Positions 1 through 11,282 of a stretch of 64,000 nt of DNA are shown here, piece by piece. The stretch is from Siphonodentalium dalli (lineage: Eukaryota; Mollusca; Scaphopoda; Gadilida; Siphonodentaliidae). The stretch is taken from assembly GCA_032622095.1 (NCBI GenBank), contig CP136063.1:282899426-282963425 (forward strand), given 5' to 3'. The notes under the pieces were generated by a model. That model was given only the letters and a program-made list of their open reading frames with translations, ran no database searches and was not told the DNA's origin. Position numbers and translations under genes: made by a program. The number at the start of each line of letters is the position of its first letter. Positions within the stretch are counted from its first letter, which is position 1.

Positions 1-259
1 TCTTGTGCATAATTCTAATATATTATTAAGTCAATTATTTAATAAATATAATTTTAGTATCTAATTCTTGTTGCTGAATGTGTTCAAAATTATGTGAACT
101 TAAGTTATGTATATTGTGACAGTCACAAACTGATGAAAATATAAATAAATGAATTGATTAAAAATTAAATCTAATCAACTTATCAAGAATGAAGTTGATG
201 ATGAAATCGTGTATTTAATAATATATATGGATTTTGGGATGATGGTTATTAACCAAACA
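1..259. other. AT-rich sequence, no gene seen
   Basis: Very AT-rich sequence with no open frame of note, no recognisable repeat boundary and no splice-like exon. Confidence 0.6.
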
Positions 260-532
260 CTAATTTGCTAAATAACCCCTTATTGAACAGAGTGAACAAA
301 ATGACTGACAGTCGCCGGTCGGCTCACTTTCGGTTTCAGTGAAATTTTCACTTTCAGTTTCCTTCGTTTTGTCAGTTTCGCCAGCGGCAATGTTTGTAAA
401 GAAGGATGTCATGGGCGCAGTTTGACTGTCTTCCTCTTTTCGTTTGCGTTTGGAAGAGTATGTACCGCTCGTTTTATTGTGAGACTTGCCACTTGTTCGA
501 GGCCTCCCTCGCGAACTCATGATTATTTTCAA
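260..532 (-). CDS. short basic/acidic hypothetical ORF
   Basis: A 90-codon open frame that I do not recognise. The N-terminal third is basic and Ser/Thr-rich with a KRKRKEED stretch that could be a nuclear localisation signal. The C-terminal half is rich in Glu, Thr and Ser. Met5 (MSSRGRPR) is as plausible a start as Met1. Composition resembles the disordered N-terminus of a nuclear or transposon-encoded protein, but no domain is visible. It lies about 210 bp downstream of the Penelope-like RT on the same strand and could be part of another decayed element or chance. Confidence 0.25.
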   Translation of the reverse strand: MKIIMSSRGRPRTSGKSHNKTSGTYSSKRKRKEEDSQTAPMTSFFTNIAAGETDKTKETESENFTETESEPTGDCQSFCSLCSIRGYLAN

Positions 533-741
533 AATTTTATTCTAAAATCAAAGCTGAAACATTCGTATCTTTCCAAGACAGAAGAGTGTGATAATTTCAA
601 AGGGGGGTAATTCACTATTAAATTAGAACTCGTATTCCGCGTTTTACAATGTTCCGATTTTGATTTCCGTTTCCGTTTCCGATCGAAAAAAAAAATGTGT
701 TTAGTCTGTCAAAAACATCGATAAAACAATAAAACAAACTC

Positions 742-3006
742 TTATTTTGGGGACTTTGTCGTAATTTGGGGACACCGGTAGTCGGCTTGAATTGGGGGGA
801 ATGATAAGGCCTGGGGTCCCATGTGTTTATATGTATGTGTAGGCATTGTGCAGAACTCTTCATATGGGATGGCATATTTATTTATAAAACCCAGTGGATA
901 ACCTGCTTTTTGGAGTCTATCACGGAATAATTCTATACAGAGTAAGTAATCGGCTTTAGTAGTAGAGTGCCAGAAATATCTGTGGCATTCAGTTTTAATG
1001 ATGCCTTTAAAGATGTGCATAGGGTGGTTGGATGAAAAGTGGACATATCCGTAAGTATTGAAAGGTTTTTGGTACAGGCAGATGTGTACCTTTTTATGCA
1101 GGAATGTGATATGGTCTATTTTTAGATTTAGGTCAAGGAAATGTGTTGAGAATTGACTAATTTCAAATTCTATGGGTATATTCTGTGGATAGTATTGTCT
1201 GAGTAATTGGACAGCTTGTTGTAGTTCAGTTAATGTGCTATTGTAGATAATCATTCCATCGTCAATATATCTTAGAAATTCATTGGTGTGGCGGAAAAAA
1301 TCAGTGTGTTTGAAAAGTAGAAATTCTGATCTAAGTAGGATTATATTGGCCGCGGCGCCTGAGAAGTATGAGCCCATCGATAATCCTTCTTTCTGTAGGA
1401 AGAGGCGGTCATACCCTATATGGAAGTATCCGTATTGGGTAATATAGTTATAAAGGTCTTTCATAAAATCAATGTTATCTTGGTTTATATTGAGTATCTC
1501 TTGTATAAATGAAAAACAGTTTTCCATATCGTGTCTTCTTATGTTGGTATACAGTGAACTGAAATCATGCGATAAAAACCAGTTTCTGTGAATTTCATCG
1601 GGATTGATATGAATGCTTTTAATTCTGTCAATGGCCTCCAGGGTGTCTTTACATATTGTGTAGTGAATATCATTGAAGTGGAAGTATAATTTGAGTTCTT
1701 TTAAATAGTATTCAAGCATCTCTCCTAAGATACGGGATGGTTCCCTGTTCAGCGTACTGTGTGCGTTAAAAATCGGTCTCGCTTTCAAAATTCTTTGATT
1801 GTCAGGAGATGGGGGTTCTGTTAATTTGTGTACTTTGGGTGCAATATTTAGTGTGGGTAATTTGACCGCTTGTTTGTTTCTGGATATAAGTTTGTTTAAG
1901 TGGGATATGTCTATATCTTTAGTTTTATATTTGTCATATATTTCTTTTAGTCGCATTATGCCTGAATCGATAATGGTATTAATACTATCATATGCTATTT
2001 CTTCATATGTATCTGTATCTGATACCTGTCTGTTATATTCTTGTATATACCAGTCTGTACTATTTATACTGAGTCCCATATTTTTATCGGACATTTGTAT
2101 TATGATGTTAGGATTCCTTGTCATTTGTTTAATAAGGTCTTCTTGCTTGTGTGTGATGTTTTTCCAATATATGGTTCCCTTTATGTTACCATATGATTTT
2201 ATTTCAGCATCGAGGTGGTCTAGGCAGTTGGTGGTGATTGTTTTATTTCTAGAGGGCAGTTCAGGGTGATTGATATGTAGTTTAGAGCTAATATCTGTGA
2301 ATTGATTTTTGGTAACCTTATGTCTGCTACATTGGTTGATGGTTTTTCTGTTATATCATTCAAGTTCTGTTATAATACTCTCCTTTAGAAGTGTCTGGTT
2401 ATCTGCTATATTAAATTGAATAGGTGTCGGGATAAATTCCCCCCTCTGTTGAGTACTTCTAATAGCTCATGTGGTAGTTCCTTTCCTATGAAGTTGAAAA
2501 CCGTATCTCTTTCTTGTGATTTTTGCATCCTTGCTGGCGAATTCTTCATATGTCATTTTGGTAATATTAAATCCAATTTCATGGTGCAGTCTCATATATA
2601 TATCTGACATGAATCCTCTGAGTTTATTATATACTGAGAATGTGGAATAATTGTAGCGTTTTTTATTGGCATGTTTCTGTTCTATTTTGAAATAATTCAT
2701 CCAATAATCGGTTGTATTGTGGAAATTTCTCAGATTATGGCATAAGTCTGCGAGAGCATAATGCGACTGTGCTATATTGAACCATTCGTCATTTTCAGCT
2801 TTATCAATGAAGGTTATTTTATTATTTGTTTTCCACGGGAAGATGCTATTGACTAGGCTGTGATAGAATTCATCATGTAATTGGTTAATGATTCCTTCAT
2901 AGCCGGTATTGTTTAGAATACGACGGGTCTCATCGGTTTTTTCTTCTAAATGTTGGATATAGAATTTGTAGTCGTATCGTATCAATTCATTTATGTAAAA
3001 TTCCAT
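742..3006 (-). pseudogene. Penelope-like reverse transcriptase, stop-interrupted
   Basis: The frame from 3006 to 742 is the same throughout, broken by a TGA at 2467-2469 and a second TGA near 2357. Between them is the PLE-typical FIPTP phrase, next to a six-G run that may hide compensating frameshifts. In the last 460 codons (from Met at 2124) the RT landmarks occur in order: IAPKVHK (residues 94-100), RPIF (116-119), DFSSLYTNI with catalytic Asp187, EGLSMGSYFSG (246-256), YIDD (286-289) with the catalytic Asp pair, and FLDLNLKI (about 329-336). These match the telomerase-related RT of Penelope-like elements rather than LINE or LTR enzymes. The protein would copy element RNA into DNA. The upstream 179 codons are the N-terminal PLE region. 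The copy cannot encode a full protein as it stands. Confidence 0.8.
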
Positions 3007-3579
3007 GTTGATAATATATCATCATGCCCGGTCACAGTAGGATCAATGGTTATTATAAAATTATTATGTATTCATAAAAAGTATGCACAAAACACATCTA
3101 TTATATGTGGTGGTAAGGCATAGTATAGTATATAGATTAGACAAAACAGTCATTGTTCTTTAGGCCGGGTCCTTGATTCCTGGTGTGTTCGTGGAATATT
3201 ACGATTAGTGGCAGGCATGTACCAGTTGCGGCAATGGTATGTGTGGACACAGTGGTGGCGCTTGTAGTCATGTTTAGGTGTGGTGTAATGGATTTTACGT
3301 AACGGTAATAATAGTTATAAATTTTGTGAATAGAATAAAAGATAATTATGAAGAATAACACTAACATTTTAGAATTCCCGCTGAGCGAACAGTATTCTTG
3401 ATGAGGGATTTCTCTGCGCTCAAGGGTGGGGTTGTTGCAGACACGATCAACTTGAAGTTGGTGGTTGCACTCTCAATAACAGGAGACTGGAAATACAGGT
3501 GGAGATGCAGCTTGGAGTGGTGACATTATATTGATCGGTGAAATTGGTGGTGACAGAAGTGGAGGTGGCGTAAATTCCT
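3007..3579. other. PLE interior, no conserved coding recognised
   Basis: Between the RT start and the piggyBac-type MITE I see only short open frames with hydrophobic or Thr-rich translations and no recognisable domain. It may be spacer of the retroelement. Confidence 0.4.
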
Positions 3580-3583
3580 TTAA

Positions 3584-3830
3584 CCCTTTGAGTGCCAGGT
3601 CCGATTTTTGTATCAACCCATATACCCTGTGCCAATGCATTCTCTTATAAATGCGAGTCGACCATAGGTCGCCTCGCATATATAAGAGAATGCATTGGCC
3701 TAACAATTTATTTTTTATTTTTATTTTGTTTTTACAATTTTTTACAATTTTAATATATTTTATTATATTCTTTAACAGACTTATTGTGTAGGTTTAGGGC
3801 CGATAATATCGGCCCCTGGCACTCAAAGGG
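3584..3830. mobile_element. piggyBac-type MITE with palindromic core
   Basis: The ends are CCCTTTGAGTGCCAG and its reverse complement, flanked by TTAA at 3580-3583 and 3831-3834. CCCTTT ends plus TTAA duplications are the piggyBac superfamily signature. The interior has a nearly perfect 69-bp palindrome (3631-3699, GCCAATGCATTCTCTTATA...) and AT-rich filler. There is no coding capacity, so it would need a transposase in trans. Confidence 0.8.
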
Positions 3831-4048
3831 TTAATATTTCATCTACTGTAGGTGAAGGGTCCGGGCAATGCCTCTTTTGCAGGATGCTGATCTTCTTCAT
3901 CTGTAACTTCAACGATCCTCTTATCATGTGACTGATGTGGTGATGTAATTATGGGTTTCGTCAGCTCAGCAGTTCTGGGGGATGAATTCATTACTGTGGG
4001 TGGACTGGTATGGAGTATCGGGTTAGGTCTGGATAACGATTCTAGGTC

Positions 4049-5057
4049 TTAGTGAATTGACGAGTAATCGACAGTGCTGGCAGGTGAGGATGACTCCGGA
4101 CAAAGAGTATATACAGATATGGTTTCAATATGATGTTTGTCGATTCCCAAACAAGTCGCGAATATTGGCGATTTGGATTCTACGATCTTGATTGAAGCTC
4201 TCTGAGTCAGTCCTTCGGGTGGCAAGATTAGGACAACTTTTATTGCTAACGCACGCTTGATGAGTGCTGCTCTCTGTTTCTGGCTGTCCGCGAGTGCTGG
4301 TGCTATGTTGACATGGTAGAATGTTCCATCTAAGGCTATTATTGCATACATATTCGGTCAGACTGTGTGGAGTTTGTAGAGCACTGGTGTTGATGAGTGG
4401 TCTGCTGGGCAATCTAGTTTCACCTCCGACTCGGGTGAATATTCGGTTTCTTCTTCTATAGAAACAAGTGGCGAGAATTTGGTGACGAATGTAGTCTTGG
4501 TGCTATGGTAGTTGGTGCTATGGAAGTTGTGGTCGGTTTCGAAGAGGCGGTGGCCGTCGTTGTTGGTTTATAAGAAGCTACAGTATTGGTTGTGGAGGTC
4601 TTGTTTGAAGGTGCGACTATAATGGATTTAGGTCTTGGTGATGATCTCTTCGGAATAAGTTGGTACTCCTCCCACCTACGCAGCCAATCCGCCCGACTTC
4701 TACTTCTATACTTCGCTGGTGTATTGACAACCCACCCTAGTACGAGATCTTTGAGCATTTCGTCTTTACTTGGTGGGGATCCTCTGAGATATTTATAGTC
4801 AGCCGGATAAAGTGCTAGATATAATCCATTCCTCTCAGTTAGAAGCTTGCTGTGTCTGGAGTAGCTCTCCTTATGGCGATCTTGTACATGGGCTTTCAAA
4901 TTACTGATCCGGCTGTAGCTCTTTTGCTATCGTTGCAGAATAATCATACCACCGACAGACGCCTATGGGATTTGTTTTCCAGGTGTCTCTTGAGCAGGTC
5001 TTCCGCTATAAATATTTCTGTGCACAGGTGGCAATTGTATAGCTCTGGTTTAGACAT
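4049..5057 (-). pseudogene. C2H2-finger ORF1-like relic upstream of PLE RT
   Basis: From an ATG at 5057 the minus strand encodes a clear C2H2 finger (C-x2-C-x12-H-x5-H, starting YNCHLC). It is followed after a stop or frameshift by a second damaged finger ending NLKAHVQDRH, then a segment with GSPPSKDEML and a Trp/Arg-rich ADWLRRWEEY patch, and then a low-complexity Thr/Ser/Pro tail (4899-4456). Another frame continues from 4351 to 4049 (ALDGTFYHVN). At least two frameshifts separate these parts. Nucleic-acid binding is expected from the fingers. Assignment as ORF1 of the adjacent PLE is an inference. It could instead be a separate decayed gene. Confidence 0.45.
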
Positions 5058-5785
5058 GTTCCTGATGAAGAGAAGAAGGCCATTTTGAGTGATCATATTC
5101 ACGAGTCTAGAGAACATTTAGCTGATAATTACTGCCTGGAGAATTGATTAATTGGTGGAATTGGTTTCAAGTCTGTTCCTTATAACATCACCTTATTAGG
5201 TAGGTTTATTTGGGTAGAGTGGGTGGGGAGGGTTATGAGATATACTGAAGAAGCTCTACTTAAAAGGCTAGTAGGTTGTATTCTATTAATTGGGGATGTG
5301 ATGTCCTGGACTTTGGGGTTCAGGGTTTAGTGATGACAATTGAGTGAAGTGATATGAATTTTATTTATACTTCAAACATGGCACGTCTTCTTTCAGGTTT
5401 GCTTTGGTATGCGACGTTGACATCCATCAATAGTTGGATGAAGTCCTTCTCTTTCCTGTTTAATCCACTTTCTGTGGGTGGGGTGTGTCCATGGTGTGTG
5501 GCAATATAATGTCCATGCAGTGGGTGTGGGATGTTGTTGTGGTGTATGTGGGTAAGCCTGTTGTTGTGTGGATTTGTGAAAAGATCATTGTGTTCCCATG
5601 AGTCATGTGTTATCTGTGGGGCTGTATGGAAATGGCCATCTTGTAAGTTCTGTGTCTAGATTATGCTGGTTGGTTTGGTGTCTCTCCAGTCTTGTGGTGG
5701 AGGGGTGTCCATATTTGGACCACATGGTTTGTTGTCCCAGTGGCTACAGCCTGGTTTAAGCTCGTTGTTCTCATGTTCGATGATC
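5058..5785. other. no gene recognised
   Basis: Unassigned sequence upstream of the ORF1-like relic on the minus strand. GT-rich stretches between about 5470 and 5600 have no clear repeat unit. Possibly the 5' region of the PLE. Confidence 0.4.
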
Positions 5786-5789
5786 ATTG

Positions 5790-6258
5790 GTAATATGTGA
5801 CCCGCCATATCAAATCCAGTCGGAAGTCAGGATTTTTTTTACCCTGTGCCAATGCATTCTCTTATATATGCGAGTCGACCATAGGTCGCCTCGTATATAT
5901 AAGAGAATGCATTGGCCTAACAATTTTTTATCATGTATTTTAAATAAATGTTTCTTACAATTTTTAGGACATAAAATAAAAAACATCCATTACCCTGCAG
6001 GGAGCCCCAAACATATATAGAAGCATATAGAAGAGTGTCGTCTGCTCATGTTTGTCTGGGGCTCTGTATGGGTGAAATTATAAAATTGTTAAAGAAGACA
6101 AGAACAAATTATTAAAATTGTAAAAAATTGTTAGGCCAATGCATTCTCTTATATATGCGAGGCGACCTATGGTCGACTTGCATATATAAGAGAATGCATT
6201 GGCACAGGGTAAAAAAATCCCGACTTCCGACTGGATTTGATATGGCGGGTCACATATG
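5790..6258. mobile_element. fold-back element with two copies of the palindromic core
   Basis: Long inverted arms, 5792-5916 and 6135-6258, begin GTGACCCGCCATATCAAATC and end in the same 69-bp palindromic core found at 3631 (core copies 5848-5916 and 6135-6203). ATAT flanks both ends and may be the target duplication. The spacer carries a smaller inverted motif (GGGAGCCCC...GGGGCTCT) with GTGTCGTCTGCTC, also present at 10713-10785. Non-coding, MITE-like. Confidence 0.65.
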
Positions 6259-6402
6259 TCACTTGGTTTGGTTATATTGTTCATGTCCGGTCAAAAGCTG
6301 CAGGGAGAGTGTCGCTGTCCATATTAGGTCGGGAAATCTTGGTGTAGTTTCTGCTCGTTCAGCGTAAGTTGCTGACCTATACCCGCCGATCTCTGTGGTG
6401 TG

Positions 6403-6508
6403 AATACCAGGGGTGAACTCAATAGGTACTGGGTACTCGTCCTCTGTCAACCATAAATACCAGGGGTGAACTCAATAGGTGCTGGGTACTCGTCCTCTGT
6501 CAACCATA
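6403..6508. repeat. 53-bp direct duplication
   Basis: Two adjacent 53-bp copies starting AATACCAGGGGTGAACTC at 6403 and 6456, differing at one or two bases. The minus strand keeps an open frame through both, but I do not recognise the translation. Confidence 0.7.
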
Positions 6509-6945
6509 CATCCAGATGTGAGTAGTAGATGATCATTTCTCCGTCGTTTGAGCTGGCTTGTGGAGATACATCCCCCCAAATTTGGGGGCAGATATGTTTA
6601 CGCAAAGTCTCCTTACCTGTAAAGGAGGCTAAGCATCAGCCGCATTGGTGGTTACGGATGTTTCGATGCTTTTCCCGAATGTGTCTATCCCGTTCGGTTC
6701 GATATATGAAGGATTTGTCTTAGTAATTGCAGTTAAAAAGGTCCATCTTCATTGTGTTAGAATTTTGAAAACGATAATTCACAAATTAGCTGTATGTGCT
6801 ACGAAAGAGATGGTATGATTCTTTCAGTGAACAGAACATATATCTTTTCTGGATGTAAGATTTCTCATCTTCATCTCTATTTATAATCCGATCTTTCTTT
6901 CCAGGAACTTGCCAGGATATCATATCCAACTCACCAAGCCTCCTT

Positions 6946-7313
6946 TTAACTCTTTTCAGTGCCCTAATGTACGGTCTGTAGAGTGCCAGGGCCAATTTTT
7001 TTTTTTGGGTTGAATTTGTTTTGGGTATGCTTAAGTATGCTATAGCGAATTTAAAAACAAACTTGATAAAACCTTTGGGGCATGTTATAACTCAAAACTA
7101 TCACCAAGTATTCATAGTAATAATTTTGATGCCCATGAAAAAAATGTAAGAGTCCCTAACACTAAACCTACTAAATAAGTCTGGCACTGAAAGAGTTAAA
7201 GAATATAAGAAAAAATTATTAAAATTGTAAAAATTTAAGAGAATATAAGAGAATGCATTGGCACTGGGTATATGGGTTGATACAAAAATCGGACTTGGCA
7301 CTGAAAGGGTTAA
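6946..7313. mobile_element. piggyBac-type MITE remnants
   Basis: Degraded CCCTTT-type ends next to TTAA occur at 6946, 7196 and 7310. The segment 7240-7310 repeats, inverted, the outer arm of the 3584-3830 element (AGAATGCATTGGCAC, then GGACTTGGCACTGAAAGGG). This looks like two partial copies, one probably inserted beside the other. Confidence 0.5.
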
Positions 7314-7788
7314 AGGGAACCATGGCAATGTCGATTGATATCTCCCTATTTCAGGTATACAGTTCACAGAAGGGGACCATGGCATTGTCGATTGATATCT
7401 CCCTATTGCAGGTGTACAGTTCACAGAACTTTATTGGTATTCATATGATTTGTAAAGGGAGAATTATCTTTGAAAGTTTATTGCTCTGTATCTTTTCTCT
7501 GTGAATACGTCCCAGATACTTGGCGCGTGTGTGGGGCCAATTATCGGGTTTACATCGGAACAACCTTTCAACCCTGGGAACGAGCATTATTTCGTTGGTT
7601 ATTATTTGTATTGCTATAAAAGATTTAATCTCTGTAACCTCTACCAGACTCCACTATTTATCAACCTTTGTCCGCTGGTTTTAATATCTCCACGTTCTTG
7701 TTCGTCCACACAACTATATTGTTCAAAATTGCTTCGTTTAAATATTTACTCAGATAATACAATGCTGGTTTTATTTCATATTCAATGT

Positions 7789-7921
7789 CATCTGGGTCCC
7801 TATCAATCTGACAGGTGGGGCCAGGGTTTTATTACATCTGGGTCCCTATCAATCTGACAGGTGGGGCCAGGGTTTTATTACATCTGGGTCCCTATCAATC
7901 TGACAGGTGGGGCCAGGGTTT
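7789..7921. repeat. 46-bp tandem repeat, three copies
   Basis: CATCTGGGTCCCTATCAATC starts at 7789, 7835 and 7881, giving a unit of exactly 46 bp. The copies are essentially identical, implying recent slippage or duplication. Confidence 0.9.
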
Positions 7922-9050
7922 TCAACCTTGAGATCCGTTATACTCGGAGGGTCAGTTCTCATTTATTTTTCTATTTTATTCCCTCCACAGAAGACGCCCC
8001 CGTTGGAAAGAACCCATAAAAATCGTCCCCAAATTCGTCTGAATCAAAATTGACATCGCTCCCAAAATCGATTGTCAGACAAACAATCTGAATCCGAACT
8101 AACGTTATCGAGATCCAGACAAGCCCTTTTACTTTTAGTACTTTTAGATTTCCTGATGTTTACACCTGATCACATTGTGCGACTTCAACTTATAAATTGA
8201 CAGATTGACGTCAGACAGTTAGTTCCGTTAAATTAATAAGTCACTCTGGTTTGGGCTGGAATCGCATTTCGCTGAACAGCATGCACACTTCCGAAGAAAA
8301 CAATCATTTTTTTCCAATCACTTTGATTGACTTTGAATAAACAATACAAATATGGCGCTCGACTTTCAAAACAAAGAACCAGAGTAAATAAATTCTCTGC
8401 GGAATTACATAAATTATTATTATTAATACCTATCACGTGTATATTTGAAAGCAGTTAGCGCCAAAGTGAAAGTACATCTATTTTTATCACTACCGGAAAA
8501 CCTCGTCTGGTTTTTGTTTTGTTTACGTCGAACATTCAATGTTCCAATTTCAAGGTTATTTTAAAAAAACATGGGATTGCATGAAGGATAATAACACAAA
8601 TAAGCAAACATACAAACACAAATGTATAAAAACTTTTATGCTTAGACTCCCCACAGGACGGCACTGCATAATTTTTTTTCTGGATATTGTCTACATCCTA
8701 CCCGAGTTGTCCTTTATTTCATTGTGTATCATTTTCAAATGGACTCTCAGGCATGGGCACTGAGAGCCGTGTATTTAATTTATATTAATGTATATCTTGT
8801 CACATTAATAAATAAAAATAATTTGTATAGAATTAGAAATGAAGAAACACTTATTATATATGGGTAATATTGAGAAAAAAAGGTGAGGGCTTTAACAGGC
8901 CACAAACGGCGACAACTTGAACAAGACGCAGTGCCCCACCCAGAGACCAAAAAGAGGGGAGTAAAAAAATAAAAGTAAATGGTGGAGAGAGTACAGCCAT
9001 GCGCCGACTCTCTACTTGAGGGCGGCCGTGACTTAAGGCTTAGAAGTTCA
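7922..9050. other. no gene recognised; weak coding relic on minus strand
   Basis: Around 7970-8160 the minus strand shows acidic, Ser/Asp-rich frames (DLDNVSSDSD, NFDSDEFGDDF) separated by a frameshift. They look like the N-terminus of a transposase or gag-like protein but cannot be assigned. The rest, to 9050, has no supported feature. Confidence 0.3.
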
Positions 9051-9057
9051 GTAACCA

Positions 9058-10264
9058 AATTTGTTTCGTTTGCCACTCCGAAATGGTTGCCGACAGAATT
9101 TTGCCGGGTGATTTCCAAGATTGCATTTGAAGCAAATGTGTTTATATAATCACTCAGTTTACACCAAGCCGGTATGGAAACGTACGCAGAAACCACGAGG
9201 GACAGTGTTAGCTTTAGGCTTGTAGGGCATGTTTTGTTTTGTAGCCTCTGGCTAAACAGGTTGTTTGTCAAAACGTGCATCCATCCATAAAACTTGGTGA
9301 ATGTCGCTCCATTTCATTTGTTGGCGCTCTTTAAGTTTTCGGAACTCCCTATCATATTGGGCCCAATTACCTTTACCATGCGCTATCGTGCGGATATTAG
9401 ATTGGTATTTTAGCATCTGACGGGCCACATCTGACACGCCAACACAGGAGTATTATTATTATTCAAACCTTCCATGGCTAAGGTGTACTCCGGGGATGGC
9501 AACAAAACCTGGAAATCAAGAAATTCCCCCGCCCAAATTTTTTCTTTAATTTTTTGGGGAACCTGATCTTCTAGTGGAATAGACGGAGATGTGAGGACAT
9601 CAGCACATGTTTCCAGGTGCGGTGTGTACTGGGAAACGAGTTGTGGGTCGCTATGTGCGGCTCTGGCACACGTAGCGACCAATTGTTCAGCTATCGATGA
9701 CAATAACGGCAGGTTTAAATGTCCCGCACCTGGTAACTGAGAGCTGCTATGGCTGTGAGGAGGCTGTCCAAATCCCACCGAAGAAACAATTGGTGTTCTG
9801 ACAGCCGGGCTGGGTGAGAGGCTAGTAATAGGCCTACCGCCCAATAACGGATTGGAAGACGCATTATATATGGGAACACTCTGCATCGGCTGAGTCATTG
9901 TTGACAGCGGAAGAGCTTGCCATGGCTGGCCCCTAGTTGCATATGATGAAATTGTCGGACCAGGTTCAAGATGGTAAGCCGATAAAAAGTCATGGTTGCC
10001 CATGGCCCCGGTGACGGCGGCTACTGTCAAAGGTGGGTCTTAACCCCCGCTCTGTGGAGGGGCCAAAGAAGAGGGTGGTCTCCTGACAGACCGAGGCCCG
10101 GACTGCGGCGAGTACCATGTATACCAAGGAAAAGAAGAGCCGTTAGGACGTAAAGAACCACCAGCAGAGGGCCCTGTGTGAGGTTCCGAGGTCACGGTAG
10201 CAGAAATGGTAGTGGTAGGCGGAGGTGAAATCGGATGTTGGCTTGTGTGGTTTGAAGCCTGCAT
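9058..10264 (-). pseudogene. gag-like retroelement relic with zinc knuckle
   Basis: The frame from 10264 continues to 9410 with one in-frame TAA near 10040, then shifts by one base near 9425 beside an ATT microsatellite. The N-terminal part is Pro/Ser/Thr-rich. It is followed by IKEKIWAGEF and a LLPSPEY segment, then after the shift by KGNWAQYDREFR and KWSDIHQVLW, which I associate with gag-like proteins of animal tyrosine-recombinase retroelements. Past a stop at 9252 the same frame encodes GFCVRFHTG and a zinc knuckle, CFKC-x4-H-x4-C (about 9120-9080), with two stops just upstream of the knuckle. No RT or recombinase follows. Family assignment is from memory of conserved phrases, so it is moderate. 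Confidence 0.5.
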
Positions 10265-10298
10265 GGTCTGTCGCCAATGGCTCGAAAAAATTGTTTAA

Positions 10299-10690
10299 CC
10301 CTTTACCCAACAGAACGGCCCTGTGCCAATGCATTCTCTTATATATGCGAGTCGGCCATAGGTCGCCTCGCATATATAAGAGAATGCATTGGCTTAACAC
10401 ATTAAAAATTATAAAATTGTTAAAGAATGTAAGAAAAAATGGTAAAAAGTGTTAAATTTTTTTTTTTTTTAGGCCAATGCATTCTCTTATATATGCGAGG
10501 CGACCTATGGTCGACTCGCATATATAAGAGAATGCATTGGCACAGGGCATAACTGTAACCATCACAATGTGGTCAAGGAGCCGGTTCCAATGATATCCAT
10601 ATTTGTATGGTTCTATTGAGACAGACCGAAGATATTTTAGGCTGTTGAAGCTTTATTTGGCCGGTTTTGGCCGGTTTGTTGGGTAAAGGG
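10299..10690. mobile_element. piggyBac-type MITE, CCCTTTACCC end type, two cores
   Basis: Ends CCCTTTACCCAACA and reverse complement, with TTAA at 10295-10298 and 10691-10694. It contains two inverted copies of the 69-bp palindromic core (10325-10393 and 10473-10541). The end sequence differs from the 3584-3830 element after CCCTTT, so this is a second subfamily carrying the same core. The adjoining 10695-10804 repeats the GGGAGCC...GGGGCTCT module and ends in another TGTTGGGTAAAGGG-TTAA, probably part of a neighbouring copy. Confidence 0.75.
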
Positions 10691-11282
10691 TTAATTAAGA
10701 GATTTATCCCACAGGGAGCCTCACACAGATGGAAGCATGCACTGCAGAGTGTCGTCTGCTCCAGTCTATGTGGGGCTCTATAAGGGGTTTTGTTGGGTAA
10801 AGGGTTAATGATCATCATGTAAAGCATCTACTCTTGTTCGCGTCTCTTGTTCGGCGTCTCTTGTTCGCCGTCTCTTTCCCTTGGTGAGTGAATGTCGGCG
10901 TACCGTTTGGGACTCATTTCTGCAATAAACCATAATGTGTAAAACAGAGCTGCAAATTGGTTCTATTAGCATCAAACATGTTAGTCGCCTCCTCCGTGAC
11001 TATATGCGTAGGGCTCGCTATGGAACGTCCAAATTTGTTTGCATTTATTTGAGGATTTCGAGCTGTGGTAGAAGTGGCTGACAATATTTTTGCATTTGCT
11101 GAAAACATGCTTAGCCCCAGGGAATACTTTCAGAGTCTTTGACAAGTAACTGCAGTGTGTGCATGTGCAAAACAGAACAGTCCTGTATTATTTGGTGGGA
11201 GCAGTTCGAATGCAGCCTTCATATTGCTACAATTGTCTGAGACCATACAAACACATCATTATAATTTCTCAATGTCAGGCTG

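Larger units (their letters stand above)
742..5057 (-). mobile_element. Penelope-like retroelement, decayed, with C2H2 ORF1 and RT
   Basis: On the minus strand a finger-containing ORF1-like region (5057 to about 4049) is followed by a Penelope-type reverse transcriptase (3006 to 742). No GIY-YIG endonuclease follows the RT, so the copy is either an endonuclease-lacking lineage (as in Athena-type PLEs) or truncated at its 3' end. A 247-bp piggyBac-type MITE with clean TTAA duplications (3584-3830) sits between the two coding parts, so it arrived after the retroelement. Grouping ORF1 and RT into one element is an inference from strand, spacing and a similar arrangement at 22.4-24.8 kb. Exact termini were not found. 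Confidence 0.6.

Noticed and set aside
7501-7857. 118-codon plus-strand frame
   Set aside because: It runs into the 46-bp tandem repeat and has no recognisable domain or start context. Likely chance.
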